From: Neoakkermansia glycaniphila
GTDB lineage: Bacteria; Verrucomicrobiota; Verrucomicrobiia; Verrucomicrobiales; Akkermansiaceae
NCBI RefSeq assembly: GCF_001683795.1
Contig: NZ_LIGX01000026.1
Coordinates: 1-64,000 of the forward strand
Length of the DNA stretch: 64,000 nt
Reading direction: 5' to 3'
Shown here: in pieces, positions 43,657 to 57,762 of the stretch
Layout: every line of letters begins with the position of its first letter
Numbering within the stretch: position 1 is the stretch's first letter
Translations under genes and position numbers: made by a program
Notes under the pieces: model-generated
The model's input: the letters and a program-made list of their open reading frames with translations, nothing else
Databases searched by the model: none
What the model was told of the DNA's origin: nothing

Positions 43657-45264
43657 ATGCTGACCATCAAAAAACTGACGAAGGCCCATGCCGGGCGCAC
43701 ACTGTTCCAGGAGGCGGAGATGTCGATCAACTGGGGGGAACGCTGCGCGCTGGTCGGTCCGAACGGTGCGGGCAAGTCCACGCTGTTCCGCATGATTCTG
43801 GGTGAGGATGCGCCGGACGAGGGTTCGATCATGCTGGACGAGTATGCGGTGGTGGGCTATCTGCCTCAGGAAGCGGGCGACCCCAAGGAGGAGTCCGTGC
43901 TGGAGATCGCGATGGGGATTACGCCCGAGATGGAGGAGGCGATTCACGTGATGAAGATGGCGGAGAAGGAGGGGAAGACGGATTCCCCGGCCTACGGCGA
44001 GGCAGTGGATACGTTCAATGCGTTGAACGGTTACCAGCTTGAACCGAAGGCGAAGAAGATTTTGAAGGGGCTTGCTTTCCGAGACGAGGATTTTCACCGT
44101 CCCGCCCGCGAGATGTCCGGCGGCTGGGTGATGCGTGCGCATCTGGCCCGCCTGCTGGTGGCGGAGCCGGATCTGCTGATGCTGGACGAGCCGACGAACC
44201 ATCTCGACCTGCTTTCGCTGCTGTGGCTGCAGAGGTATTTGAAGAATTATCCCGGCGCGATTCTGATGATTTCGCACGATCGCGATTTCATGGACGAGCT
44301 TGTGGAGACGGTGTTCGATATCGAGGATGAGAAGCTGGTGTCGTACACGGGCAATTATTCTTCGTTCCTCGACCAGCGTGAGGTGCGCTACGAGCAGCAG
44401 GTGGCGGCCTACCGCAACCAGCAGAAGGAGATCGCACATATTCAGGAGTTCATCGACCGATTCCGTTCGATCAATTCCAAGGCGGGGCAGGTGCAGAGCC
44501 GCGTGAAGCAGCTGGAGAAGATGAATCTGATCCCGAAACCGAAGCAGGGTCGGAAGGTGTTCAAGTTCAATTTCCCGCAGCCGCAGCGCAGCACGCAGAA
44601 GGTTATTGAGCTCGAAAAGGTGTCGCAGGCGTACGGCAAGAGGAAGGTGTACGAGAATCTCGACCTTCTCGTGGAGCGCGGCGACAGGATCGTGCTGGTG
44701 GGGCCGAACGGTGCGGGCAAGTCGACTCTGTTGAAGATTCTTGCCGGCATCATTCCGATCGACGGCGGAAAGCGGACGCTGGGGTTGACGACGCGCATCG
44801 GGTATTTCTCGCAGATGCGTTCGGAGAATCTGACGCCGAATTTCACCGTGCTGGAGGAGATCATGAAGGCCGGCCCGGAGCTGCGCGAGGAGGAAGCCCG
44901 CGCGGTGCTGGGTTCTTTCCTGTTCCGCCGCACGGATGTGGAGAAGCGGGTGGAGGTGCTTTCCGGTGGCGAGAAGTCGCGCCTGAGCTTGGTGAAGTTC
45001 CTCGTCGATCCGCCGAATCTGCTGCTGATGGACGAGCCGACGACCCACCTCGACCTTCTTTCCGTGGAGGCGCTGAGTCAGGCGCTGAAGCATTACGAGG
45101 GTACGTTGGTGTTCATTTCCCACGATGTGCATTTTATCCGTTCGCTGGCGGAGAAGACGCTGCACGTCGCCCACGGCGCGGTGACTCCGTATGCGGGCGG
45201 GTATGATTATTATCTGGAAAAATCCGGTATTCTGGATGATGAGAAGGGCGGCATGGATAGCTGA
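43657..45264 (+). CDS. ABC-F family ATP-binding protein
   Basis: The 535-residue cytosolic protein has two ABC ATPase domains and no membrane segments. Walker A motifs are GPNGAGKST at 34-42 and again near 348. Signature motifs are MSGGW and LSGGEKSR. Walker B motifs are LLMLDEPTNHLDLL and LLLMDEPTTHLDLL. The linker between domains (about 240-315) is charged and helical, as in ABC-F proteins that act on ribosomes (EttA, Uup, YbiT, antibiotic-protection types). The first signature lacks the usual Q/E after GG. Which ABC-F subgroup it belongs to cannot be decided by eye. Confidence 0.92.
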   Translation: MLTIKKLTKAHAGRTLFQEAEMSINWGERCALVGPNGAGKSTLFRMILGEDAPDEGSIMLDEYAVVGYLPQEAGDPKEESVLEIAMGITPEMEEAIHVMKMAEKEGKTDSPAYGEAVDTFNALNGYQLEPKAKKILKGLAFRDEDFHRPAREMSGGWVMRAHLARLLVAEPDLLMLDEPTNHLDLLSLLWLQRYLKNYPGAILMISHDRDFMDELVETVFDIEDEKLVSYTGNYSSFLDQREVRYEQQVAAYRNQQKEIAHIQEFIDRFRSINSKAGQVQSRVKQLEKMNLIPKPKQGRKVFKFNFPQPQRSTQKVIELEKVSQAYGKRKVYENLDLLVERGDRIVLVGPNGAGKSTLLKILAGIIPIDGGKRTLGLTTRIGYFSQMRSENLTPNFTVLEEIMKAGPELREEEARAVLGSFLFRRTDVEKRVEVLSGGEKSRLSLVKFLVDPPNLLLMDEPTTHLDLLSVEALSQALKHYEGTLVFISHDVHFIRSLAEKTLHVAHGAVTPYAGGYDYYLEKSGILDDEKGGMDS

Positions 45265-45327
45265 CGCTGCATTTTTGTCATGACCAGAGCAATTTTTTTG
45301 CAACCTTGACCGGTACCGGGTGTTTGT

Positions 45328-45756
45328 ATGGGCATGAAGGTTTCCAATGATACTGCACGCGATCAAGCGCTGGATGCGCTGCTCGGGAAGGCTCGCAAAT
45401 ATGCGGCGCCCGAGGGTTTTGCGGACAGTGTGATGTCCAGGCTTGGAGACGCTGAGTCTCCCTATTCAAACCGCAGGCTGCGCTCCCGCCGTTGGTGGGT
45501 GGCTTCCGCAGCTGCTGCAGTGTTGGCGCTCGGCGCGGCTGTGCAGGTGCTTCTGCCCTCCCTGTCACAGCCGTCGTCCATTGCTGTGAGCGATGTTTCT
45601 CTGCCGGATGATTCCGTGCTTCTGGCGGATGCCATGCGCTCCATCGGCGACGAGGAGCTTGTGGATGCCATTTGCACGATTGTGGAGAACAACGGCGCAT
45701 CCCTCAGTCTAGACGAGTTTGCCGCGATGGAGTGGGACGATTCAGTACTTCAATAA
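45328..45756 (+). CDS. Small single-pass membrane protein, unknown function
   Basis: The 142-residue protein has a charged N-terminal region of about 50 residues, one transmembrane helix (WWVASAAAAVLALGAAVQVLLP, about 53-74) and an acidic C-terminal region ending EWDDSVLQ. The layout resembles anti-sigma-type or small regulatory membrane proteins, but no zinc-binding motif is seen and no sigma factor is adjacent. It follows the ABC-F gene by 63 bases on the same strand and ends in a terminator. Confidence 0.65.
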   Translation: MGMKVSNDTARDQALDALLGKARKYAAPEGFADSVMSRLGDAESPYSNRRLRSRRWWVASAAAAVLALGAAVQVLLPSLSQPSSIAVSDVSLPDDSVLLADAMRSIGDEELVDAICTIVENNGASLSLDEFAAMEWDDSVLQ

Positions 45757-45779
45757 GACGGATAGTAGCAGAAAATGAT

Positions 45780-45810
45780 AAACCCCGGATTGTATGATCC
45801 GGGGTTTTTT
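45780..45810 (+). terminator. Intrinsic terminator
   Basis: A 10-bp perfect stem (45781-45790 with 45797-45806), 6-base loop and T tract lie 24 bases after the stop of the small membrane protein gene. Confidence 0.9.
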
Positions 45811-45870
45811 CGTGAGGAGCTGTACCGAAGGTGGCGGGAGGGCATGCGGAATGTGCCGCCCTGCGGTTCG

Positions 45871-46956
45871 TCAATAGACGGGAGCCGTGCCTTCCGGGTA
45901 GAGGTGGTGGTATTTGATGGCTTCGTTGCCGACGATGAGGGCGGTGCCGTAGATTTGCTCTTCCGTGGCGAGGCGCGTGACCATGGCCAGCGGGAAGAGG
46001 ATGCCGCTCAGGATGTGTCCGTAGGAATGTACGGTGCCCATGAGGTTGAGCAGGCGGGTGGTGATGTCCGCCGCGTCGAGCGTGGGGAAGATGAGTACGT
46101 TGCTGGGCCTGCGGATGGAGCTGGGTTTGACGCGCATGGAGTAGGCCTCGTGGCTGATGGCGGCGTCGATCTGGATTTCGCCTTCGATGGCGATTTCGGA
46201 GTTGAGCCCTTCCTGACGGATTTGGGCCTGTGCGAGCGCGACGGCTGCCTGTACGCGGTTGGCGGGGAGGTCGGGCTTGCTGCCGAGGGTGGATGCGCTC
46301 AGCATGCTGGTCTGGATGGTGTGGCCGAGCAGGTGGCGGGCGAATTTGGAGGTTTCGACGGCGCTGTGGGCAAGCTGTTCGATCGTGGGTACGGGGGTGA
46401 GGATCGAGTCTGCCGTGAAGTAGGTACTCTGTCCGTACCGTTCGGCGAATTCGGGGATGTGCAGGATGTTGATGCCGAAGAGTTGCGGGTGCTGGAAGTC
46501 CTGCCTGTACCGCATGGCGGCGCGCACGATGGCGGCGGTGCCGAGGCTGTTGCCGGCGATGACACTGTCTGCCTGTCCGTACAGGGTCATCATGGCGGCG
46601 AAGTGGATGTGCTGGACGACGAGGGAGCAGACGTCGATTTCGTCGTTGCCGATGATTTTCTGGATGCGGGTGAGACGTTCGCAGAAGACGGGTACGTCCG
46701 GGCTTTTCGCGGGTTCGATGATGCGGACGAAGTTCAGGGGGATGTCGTTCTGCTCGGCGATGCGGCGGATGATGTCGCGCCGGCCGAGGAGGATGGGAGC
46801 CGCCGCCATTTCCTGTACGAGCCATGAGGCGACGCGGATGATGCGCGCGTCTTCCCCTCCCGTGAAAACGAGGCGCTTGGGATGTTTGCGCAGGTTTTCC
46901 AGAAGAGGCTCGGTAAATGTATTGGTGGAAGGTTCGAGCATGGCGGTCGTGTTCAA
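45871..46956 (-). CDS. pta: Phosphate acetyltransferase family enzyme
   Basis: The 361-residue protein matches the PTA/PTB phosphotransacylase domain, which converts acetyl-CoA and phosphate to acetyl-phosphate. Characteristic phrases are [37 protein letters not shown], and the C-terminal [19 protein letters not shown] with [17 protein letters not shown]. The length fits the short form without the N-terminal DRTGG-type regulatory domain. No acetate kinase is adjacent. With the ATP-forming kinase elsewhere it would produce acetate, the expected fermentation product in this lineage. A second possible start lies 5 residues in. It diverges from acnA. Confidence 0.85.
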   Translation of the reverse strand: MNTTAMLEPSTNTFTEPLLENLRKHPKRLVFTGGEDARIIRVASWLVQEMAAAPILLGRRDIIRRIAEQNDIPLNFVRIIEPAKSPDVPVFCERLTRIQKIIGNDEIDVCSLVVQHIHFAAMMTLYGQADSVIAGNSLGTAAIVRAAMRYRQDFQHPQLFGINILHIPEFAERYGQSTYFTADSILTPVPTIEQLAHSAVETSKFARHLLGHTIQTSMLSASTLGSKPDLPANRVQAAVALAQAQIRQEGLNSEIAIEGEIQIDAAISHEAYSMRVKPSSIRRPSNVLIFPTLDAADITTRLLNLMGTVHSYGHILSGILFPLAMVTRLATEEQIYGTALIVGNEAIKYHHLYPEGTAPVY

Positions 46957-47144
46957 ATCACCGCCATGCTATCACAGGACGGAGGGGGTATCAATCTCAA
47001 AGGGTGAGGCCGGAATGTTTTTTCGGCAGGAGGTTGCGGGTTGTTTCCGGAGTGGGTGTGCAAGGCGTCCGATTTTGCCGTTTTCACCTCTCCCGGCATA
47101 TCCTGCATGTTGCATTATATGCTTGCATTCAAAAAAAAAGAGGC

Positions 47145-47173
47145 TATACTCCGCGCGACCCCCGCGTGGGGGT
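47145..47173 (+). promoter_or_regulatory. Candidate acnA promoter -10 and 5'-terminal hairpin
   Basis: TATACT (47145-47150) is a good -10 box after a nine-A run; no strong -35 was found. Transcription would begin near 47157, right at a perfect hairpin: ACCCCC (47158-47163), loop GCGT, GGGGGT (47168-47173). The hairpin ends 15 bases before the ATG, so it could stabilise the mRNA or tune translation. Confidence 0.45.
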
Positions 47174-47188
47174 AAATTTATTGTTATC

Positions 47189-49930
<2,742 letters not shown>

Positions 49931-49936
49931 TTCGCC

Positions 49937-50572
49937 ATGACGAAGGATGAAGCCGTAGCTGTCCTTTGGGAGTACCATCGGCTGCACCAGAATCTGAAAC
50001 CCGCCGATCTGCTCCTCGTTCTGGGGAGCAACGACGAGCGGGTAGGCGTGTACGCCGCCGGGCTGTACAGGCAGGGGCTGGCTCCCCGCGTCCTGTTTTC
50101 CGGCGGAGCAGGCCGTTTTACGGAAGGGCTGCGCGGCACGGAAGCGGAGCGGTTCGCTGCTGCAGCCGAGGCGGCGGGGTTGCCCCGCGAGGCGATTCTT
50201 CTCGAAACTCGTTCCACCAACACGGGGGAGAATATCCGCTTTTCGCGCGAAGTTCTGGAGGAAAACGGTTTGCAGCCGCAGAGCATTATCGCCTTGCAGA
50301 AGCCTTACATGGAACGCCGCACGCTGGCGACGCTTGAAGCCCAGTGGCCGGGTATGCCTTTTCAGGTGTCCGCGCCGCAGATGACCTTTGACGAGTACCT
50401 GACGGATACGCTGAACGAGGAAATCGTCATCTCCGCGATGGTGGGCGACTACCAGCGCATTCTGGAATACCCGCGCCTCGGATTCTCCACGGAGCAACCT
50501 TTCTCCGCCCGTGCGGAAGAAGCCTTCCTGACGCTGGTCGGGCTGGGATACACCTCCCAACTGCTCAGATAA
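49937..50572 (+). CDS. YdcF/SanA-like DUF218 protein
   Basis: The 211-residue protein has the DUF218 pattern: LLLVLGSNDERVGVYAAGLY near 26-45, VLFSGGAGRFT near 50-60, AEAAGLPREAILLETRSTNTGENIRF near 80-105, and IIALQKPYMERRT. The acidic and Thr-Asn-T residues (E-T-R-S-T-N-T) are the conserved core of the family. YdcF binds S-adenosylmethionine in vitro; SanA and ElyC relatives affect envelope integrity. No signal peptide or membrane helix is seen, so it is cytosolic like YdcF. It starts 6 bases after acnA. Confidence 0.8.
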   Translation: MTKDEAVAVLWEYHRLHQNLKPADLLLVLGSNDERVGVYAAGLYRQGLAPRVLFSGGAGRFTEGLRGTEAERFAAAAEAAGLPREAILLETRSTNTGENIRFSREVLEENGLQPQSIIALQKPYMERRTLATLEAQWPGMPFQVSAPQMTFDEYLTDTLNEEIVISAMVGDYQRILEYPRLGFSTEQPFSARAEEAFLTLVGLGYTSQLLR

Positions 50573-50584
50573 CGTCCCGGTGCC

Positions 50585-51634
50585 ATGACTCGTGCAACGC
50601 CTCCACTCGAACAACAGAACGGCCGCGTGGTCTGGGTCGATTTCTGCCGGGTGCTGACGGCATTTTACGTGATTATCCGGCACAGTGACCGGGCATGGGA
50701 TAGCCTGTACCTGTTCGACAAGTTCAATTACCACAGCCTCGTTTTCATTTTCTTCTTCCTGTCGGGCTACTTCGCCCGTCCGCAATCCGGTGCGTGGCTC
50801 GATTGGAAACGTGCGTGGATGCTGGCCAGGCCGTGGCTGCTCTGGGGCGCCGTCGGCTTGTGCGTGCTGCTTCCGTATTATCATCACGAAGCCTTGGCGC
50901 GCGGGGATTTCGGAAGCCTGTCCTTCGCCTCGCTCGCCCGGGGGATGGGCTTGACGGATTGGAACTATTTCGCCGCGTACAATGTGCCTCTCTGGTATCT
51001 GAGGACTCTGATCGTTCTGGCTTTGTTCGCGCCCCTGCTGGGCAGGCTCTCTTCCAAATGGCTGGCCATTCTGATCTGCGGTGCGTGCGCCGTCCATAAT
51101 CTGACCTATTATCCTGATGCGCTGCAGCCGGACTGGATGCCGTTCCGCACGTATGAGAGCGTGCTTGCCGCCGGGGTGTTCGCCCTCGGCATGCTGGTGC
51201 GCCGCCATGCTGATATGCGAAGGTTCACCGCGTTTATGGAACAGGCCGCATGGGCTCCGATTCTGGTTTCACTGGCCGTGTTCTACATGGTGTACGAATG
51301 GCAGTACGATCCGGCGGCATCCTGTGCGCTGATTGCTTTGGGAGGGTTGAGCGTTATGAGTACGAGCATTCTCGCTGCGCGCCATTTGCCGCGCTTTGCC
51401 GCCCGTGTGGCTGCATACGGGCCGGCCGCATTCCTCGTCTTCGTCGTCCATTATATCGTTCAGCAGCCCGTGAAGGAGCAATTGATCGCCTGTTTCGGCG
51501 AACCTGTGCCGCAAATCATTACGATCCTGACTCCCATCGCCGCGATGGCATTTTGCCTGCTGCTGTACCGCGGCATTGCCCGTTTCCTGCCGCAGTATCT
51601 CGAACTGCTGTGCCTGGTGAAGAAGCGCGCCTGA
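50585..51634 (+). CDS. Acyltransferase 3 family integral membrane protein
   Basis: The 349-residue protein has about ten hydrophobic helices and the family start VWVDFCRVLTAFYVIIRHS, where the R-x10-H arrangement matches the Arg/His of acyltransferase-3 enzymes that move O-acyl groups onto sugars. Other helices include LVFIFFFLSGYF and PLWYLRTLIVLALFAPLL (about 135-152), a family hallmark (W-Y-L-R/x-x-L). It may O-acetylate a surface glycan. It starts 12 bases after the YdcF-like gene. The acyl acceptor is unknown. Confidence 0.82.
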   Translation: MTRATPPLEQQNGRVVWVDFCRVLTAFYVIIRHSDRAWDSLYLFDKFNYHSLVFIFFFLSGYFARPQSGAWLDWKRAWMLARPWLLWGAVGLCVLLPYYHHEALARGDFGSLSFASLARGMGLTDWNYFAAYNVPLWYLRTLIVLALFAPLLGRLSSKWLAILICGACAVHNLTYYPDALQPDWMPFRTYESVLAAGVFALGMLVRRHADMRRFTAFMEQAAWAPILVSLAVFYMVYEWQYDPAASCALIALGGLSVMSTSILAARHLPRFAARVAAYGPAAFLVFVVHYIVQQPVKEQLIACFGEPVPQIITILTPIAAMAFCLLLYRGIARFLPQYLELLCLVKKRA

Positions 51635-51723
51635 TGGACAACATGCCGTTCATGCAGGACGAAGCATGATCCGCGCAACGATGGAGTGCCTTCAGGCAGC
51701 GGATGACTGTTCCGGGCAAACAA

Positions 51724-51755
51724 CAAGGCCAGGCGCATGATCGCACCTGGCCTTG
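51724..51755. terminator. Hairpin between convergent genes
   Basis: A 10-bp stem (51724-51733 with 51746-51755) lies between the stops of the acyltransferase (plus) and the RRM gene (minus). No long T run exists on either side, so termination is only plausible. Confidence 0.5.
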
Positions 51756-51808
51756 CCGGAAGGTTATGATGGAGAAGGCGCCGAGGCTCTTCTCACGCGT
51801 GTCCGGTT

Positions 51809-52162
51809 TTAGCGGCGATTGCGGTTGTAACCGCCACCATCGCGGCGGCCGTAACCGCCTTCGTTGCGCCTGCCGCCACCGCCGTTGCCGCGGAAACCGC
51901 CGCCGCCCGAAGGCTGCTGGGGCTTGGCTTCATTGACGACCAAGGGGCGGCCCTGGCAATCCTGTCCGTTCAAGGCTTCGATAGCGGCGGTCGTCGCTTC
52001 GGGAGTGGCCATGGTGACGAATGCAAAGCCTCTGGGCCTTCCGGATTCGCGGTCGGTGGGGATGAAGACTGCAGTGACTTCACCGTGAGCGCCGAAGAGA
52101 TCGCGAAGATCCTGTTCGGTAGCGTTAAAGGATAAATTTCCGATATAAATTTGTGTGTTCAT
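51809..52162 (-). CDS. RRM-type RNA-binding protein
   Basis: The 117-residue protein has one RNA recognition motif at about 4-80: RNP2 is IYIGNLSF and RNP1 is RGFAFVTM. A Gly/Arg/Asn-rich tail ([14 protein letters not shown] and [15 protein letters not shown]) follows. Such small glycine-rich RRM proteins in bacteria and cyanobacteria bind single-stranded RNA and are often cold-induced. It stands alone with a leader of unknown length; no CSPA-like leader element was recognised. Confidence 0.92.
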   Translation of the reverse strand: MNTQIYIGNLSFNATEQDLRDLFGAHGEVTAVFIPTDRESGRPRGFAFVTMATPEATTAAIEALNGQDCQGRPLVVNEAKPQQPSGGGGFRGNGGGGRRNEGGYGRRDGGGYNRNRR

Positions 52163-52496
52163 ATTAACAAATCGACGGGTGTACTGGTTTTTCTTTGAAG
52201 CGTTCCCCGGGGTCGGGGATTGAACTCGTCAGATTTGAAATAAAACAGACACTGGTGTCGAGAAAAAGACTATGCTCTCAATGCAAAAACTGCAAGCATA
52301 TTATGCGTAAACCTGCATATTCCCGCCTCCATTTTACCTCCATTTCCGAAAAAATCCGGAATTTGACCGCAAAAGAGCTGTAAAATGACGAATTTGTTCC
52401 CGAAACGGGAGAAATTCGACTTTGGCCTATGCGGCTCCTGAAGCCCGGCCATGCCATCGGCAGGCCGGGTGGGAAAGAGGGATGAAAAACGGCAGG
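52163..52496. other. Intergenic region upstream of the RRM gene
   Basis: These 334 bases hold the promoter of the RRM gene and the 3' end region of the GH20 gene. A fragment near 52200-52225 looks like a tRNA T-arm but does not fold as one. Nothing else was recognised. Confidence 0.4.
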
Positions 52497-54632
52497 TTAC
52501 TGTTTTTCGGGCATCACTGAGCGGTCGGGCACCCATTCGATGGCTCCTGCGCGGTCTGCCGGTTCCGCTTTGCGTACCGGGATGAAAGAAACTCCCCACG
52601 ATTGGAAGTCTCCCGTGTAGGGTTGTTCGATGACAAGCGTATTTTCCCCCTTTTGGAGCTGGAACGGCACGGGATCGCGGGCCCACCAGAATTCTTCATT
52701 GTCGAAGGGAAGTTCATTGGCGGGCTGGAACCATGTGTGTTTCTCATAGCGGCGCTGTCCTGCGAGCCTGTAGGTTACGGGGTTTTTGAGTTCCTTCCCG
52801 TTCAACCAGATGCGCGTGCCGCACTGCGACCATTCTCCGGCCTTCGGCATGCCCGAACATCGGCGGGTGGCGCGGCCGGGGGCATCGAAGCCGACGTAGG
52901 CATGCATGGTGCGGTCGGAATCGGAATGGAGAGTAGTGGTCGCCCAGGCTGTGACGCCGGGTTTCTGCTGGCGGAACATGCCTTCGGAGCGTGCCCGCGT
53001 GCGGAAGGACAGATTGCCGCCGTCTTCCTGTCTCCGGGCGATGTTCAGCTTGTTCAGATCGCCGTTCAGGATGGCGTTGCGCACATTGTCCGCATCCGCC
53101 TTCGGTGCGGGGCCGACAACGGTCCACCGCATGAAGGAATCGCGCCAGTAGGGGAAAGGTATGGCTTTGTCCGCAGATTCGGCGCGTTGGATATCTTCGA
53201 GGCGTTTTTCAAAGAGTTCGAATGCCTTGCGGGGTTCCGTCCCTTGTTTCGGCAGATAGCCTGTGTAGCGGGAGGCGTCCTGCTGCGAGCCCTTCCATGC
53301 GCGTTCGGCATAGGTGTACATGACGGGATAGACTCCGCTCTGCATGTTGATCTTGCTTTTGTCGTCCACTCGCACATCGGGCCACAGGCACAGGAAGGTG
53401 CCGAGGGCTTTGTCGGTGCTCTGCGGGGTACCGCAGTATTGGCGGAAGAAGTTGCAGCGAACGAGGACGGCGGGGTCGGCAGCGTTCAGATAACCCATGG
53501 TCGAATCGAAGAAGGCTCCCGGCTGTTTGCCGGGCTTGAATGCGTCTTGCGCGCCTTCGTCGCCCCATACCTGCGCGACGACGCCTTCGGGGACGGGCAG
53601 GTCGTTTTTGCCGCCCCACTGGATGGGCCTGCGACCAAGCGATTTGACTTTGCCGCTCATGCGTTTGGCGAATTGGACGGCATTCGGAATATGGATTTCA
53701 TCGGCACCTATGTGCAGCCATGGGCTGATGTCCGCCGGGATTTCCTGGCAGAATTCTTCGAGCAGCTCTTCCAGAATGTCCTGCCCTTTGTCGCTGGCCA
53801 TTTTGAAGCCGAAGCAGCGGGTGAAATAATCGCTGTGCCCGGGCATGTCGATTTCCGGAATGATTTGGATGTGCCGTTCCCTGGCATAGCGGAAGAGCTC
53901 GCGAATCTCGTCGTAGGAATAGGTTTTGTCTACGTCGCGATCTTTCGTGCGCTTGGAGGGATCGTTCAGAATGGGGTATTTTTTGCATTCGATGCGCCAT
54001 GCCGGGTAATCCGTCAGGTGCCAGTTGAAGGTGTTGAGCTTGACCTTGGCCATCTGGTCGAGATGGTTCTTGAGATCGTCGATGGTGCGGTAGTTGCGCC
54101 CGGCATCATACAGGAAACCGCGGATGGCGTAGGCAGGTTTGTCCACGATGGAGCAGCAGGGAATGCCGCCCGGGTGCGCGGCGAGCTGGCGAAGGGTTTG
54201 CATGGCGTAGAAGGCTCCGGCATCCGTCGCCGCCTTGACGGATATTTCGTTTTTTGCCACATCAAGCTGATATCCTTCAGCACCGAGGCGTTCCGCATCG
54301 GCTTTGTCGAGAACGATGGATAATGTGCAGGTGCGAGGTTTTGAATGGCCGTTCCGATGGATCAGTTGCTTGAAGACCGTACGGATGCCTTCGGGCAGAA
54401 TATCGCTCGCTTTTCCTTCCGTCGTTTTGCCGTTAACGGTGAGAACAGCGAGCCATGCCGTGCTTTCATCCATCTGCAAGGTGCCCTCTTTCCATTCCAC
54501 TTGGGAGGGGAAAGGAAGCAGGGAAACGGGGGCTTTTTCTTCCTGCGCCAGAGGATGGGGGCTGGTCCATTCGGCGGCTATCAACGGCATGCAGGCAAGG
54601 AGGGCAAAAGAATGTATGATGGCGTTCAACAT
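52497..54632 (-). CDS. Secreted GH20 beta-N-acetylhexosaminidase
   Basis: The 711-residue enzyme has a signal peptide (MLNAIIHSFALLACMPLIAAEW); an ATG 10 codons upstream is also possible. An N-terminal GH20b domain (about 30-165) precedes the catalytic barrel (about 170-500). The acid-base pair Asp311-Glu312 lies in WLHIGADE, with the usual second G replaced by A. FNWHLTDYPAWRIE and PEIDMPGHSDYF are other family strands. The C-terminal region (about 560-711) is beta-rich with WSQCGTRIWLNGKE and may be a carbohydrate-binding or structural domain. GH20 enzymes remove terminal GlcNAc or GalNAc, for example from mucin O-glycans. Confidence 0.93.
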   Translation of the reverse strand: MLNAIIHSFALLACMPLIAAEWTSPHPLAQEEKAPVSLLPFPSQVEWKEGTLQMDESTAWLAVLTVNGKTTEGKASDILPEGIRTVFKQLIHRNGHSKPRTCTLSIVLDKADAERLGAEGYQLDVAKNEISVKAATDAGAFYAMQTLRQLAAHPGGIPCCSIVDKPAYAIRGFLYDAGRNYRTIDDLKNHLDQMAKVKLNTFNWHLTDYPAWRIECKKYPILNDPSKRTKDRDVDKTYSYDEIRELFRYARERHIQIIPEIDMPGHSDYFTRCFGFKMASDKGQDILEELLEEFCQEIPADISPWLHIGADEIHIPNAVQFAKRMSGKVKSLGRRPIQWGGKNDLPVPEGVVAQVWGDEGAQDAFKPGKQPGAFFDSTMGYLNAADPAVLVRCNFFRQYCGTPQSTDKALGTFLCLWPDVRVDDKSKINMQSGVYPVMYTYAERAWKGSQQDASRYTGYLPKQGTEPRKAFELFEKRLEDIQRAESADKAIPFPYWRDSFMRWTVVGPAPKADADNVRNAILNGDLNKLNIARRQEDGGNLSFRTRARSEGMFRQQKPGVTAWATTTLHSDSDRTMHAYVGFDAPGRATRRCSGMPKAGEWSQCGTRIWLNGKELKNPVTYRLAGQRRYEKHTWFQPANELPFDNEEFWWARDPVPFQLQKGENTLVIEQPYTGDFQSWGVSFIPVRKAEPADRAGAIEWVPDRSVMPEKQ

Positions 54633-54894
54633 TCTGGTAATAATAGGGAAAGGAGACGCCATGTCAAGCTGAAAACGGAAAGCGGATAATTCGCTGGACA
54701 AAGCGGCGGCGTTTTTTATGTTGTTCCGGAGGATGGTTGATGCCCGAACCATCCGGATTATCCCCCCTCTGCCATCCATGAAACGCGAATCTTCCCCTTG
54801 CCGTTGAAAAGATTTCAGGACGAGAGTGTTGTCGTGCCCGATCCTTGCGTCGGGCGGCGGTGCTGAAGTCCTGCATCCCGGGCGCACGGTCAAT

Positions 54895-55383
54895 ATGCCG
54901 TGCCCGCGGCCGAACAGCGTGCCGTTATGGTTGCGCCGCCTATTGAAATGGATGGGTTTGGCTGTCATGTGGTCGGTTCTTTCGATGCTGGCGTTGTTTT
55001 GTTTCCTCATGTTGTCCGTTTTTGTTATGGATATCAGCGATTCCGGAGGCTGGACCCGCAAGCTGCCGGAAGGCTGGGAGCGCGTGCATGAGGTGCGGAC
55101 GGTGGATGAGCTGGCGGCAGCCATGCTGCCCTGCAAGGATCTGCGCCACCGGATGCAAATCGTGTACGAGAGAGGGAAAGCGCGGGTTCTGCATACCTGG
55201 ACGGCGCAGGAATGGGCCGGGACCTGGACGCTGACTTGTACGGAGGATGCGGACGCGCCGGGCGAGGTTCGTTCGCCCCGGATCATGTATGAGGATGTTG
55301 CATGGAGTCTCTATGATATGGATATGGCCGCGCTGGAGCAGGGGGATGTTTCCCTGATCCGGCGCATATCCGACAGGGAGTGA
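54895..55383 (+). CDS. Small membrane protein of unknown function
   Basis: Starting at the ATG giving MPCPRPNSVPLW, the 162-residue product has a basic N terminus, one or two closely spaced hydrophobic segments (MGLAVMWSVLSMLALFCFLML and SVFVM, about 21-46) and a soluble domain of about 110 residues (VHEVRTVDELAAAMLPCKDL). The open frame also allows an earlier start at 54826. No family was recognised. It is divergent from the GH20 gene and convergent with htpG. Confidence 0.5.
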   Translation: MPCPRPNSVPLWLRRLLKWMGLAVMWSVLSMLALFCFLMLSVFVMDISDSGGWTRKLPEGWERVHEVRTVDELAAAMLPCKDLRHRMQIVYERGKARVLHTWTAQEWAGTWTLTCTEDADAPGEVRSPRIMYEDVAWSLYDMDMAALEQGDVSLIRRISDRE

Positions 55384-55407
55384 CCTTCTGCCCGTTTTCC
55401 TGCATGC

Positions 55408-55436
55408 AAAAAGCCGCCCCGCATGGGCGGGACGGC
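55408..55436 (-). terminator. Intrinsic terminator of htpG
   Basis: On the minus strand a 10-bp stem with one wobble pair (55427-55436 with 55413-55422), 4-base loop and TTTTT lie 29 bases after the htpG stop. Confidence 0.8.
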
Positions 55437-55464
55437 CTGTGATGCTTCGGCTGGATGGGGCTGC

Positions 55465-57303
<1,839 letters not shown>

Positions 57304-57466
57304 ATAGGTGAAAATAGGCTGTTCCCATGATAGCGGATACGGGCTTCCGGGTCAAGGGGCGGAGGCCCCGGAAGCGTGCCATGCGTCCAGCGGAGCGCGT
57401 CATGCAGGGTGGGGTGGTGTATTCTGTTTTACATGGGATTTTCTTTGATTATTAGGAATTGATGGG

Positions 57467-57654
57467 CCACAGATTGCACTGATTATCACAGATTTTTTGA
57501 TGGAAATTTCAACTTTCTCTTTACGTATTCGTTGAATGAGTGAGGGTAGAAAATGTTTTTTTGCCATTCTTTCCATGTCATTGATTTGACGATTCGATTG
57601 ATGGCAAGATGTTTATCATAAATATTGTTCTGTGTTAATCTGCGAAATCTGCGG
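57467..57654. repeat. AT-rich element bounded by an imperfect 27-bp inverted repeat
   Basis: The left end reads CCACAGATTGCACTGATTA then TCACAGA. The right end, reversed, reads CCGCAGATTTCGCAGATTA then ACACAGA. Arrays of CACAGATT-type words are typical of dispersed non-coding repeats seen in Verrucomicrobia, Planctomycetes and other phyla. The 188-base element is AT-rich against its GC-rich surroundings and lies in the htpG-usp gap (57304-57762), which otherwise shows nothing. It may be a miniature mobile element; its copy number must be counted genome-wide. Confidence 0.55.
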
Positions 57655-57762
57655 CTTCCCGTCCCATGCTTTTTTCGCATCACGTGATTGAATGGAAAAG
57701 CGTGGCCTCTGGCGCGACTTTCGGCTTGATGATGGTGCGGTGCGGTGCTATCGTACCTTTGT

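Noticed and set aside
52200..52225. tRNA T-arm-like sequence
   Set aside because: The flanking bases do not form a T stem, acceptor stem or the rest of a cloverleaf.
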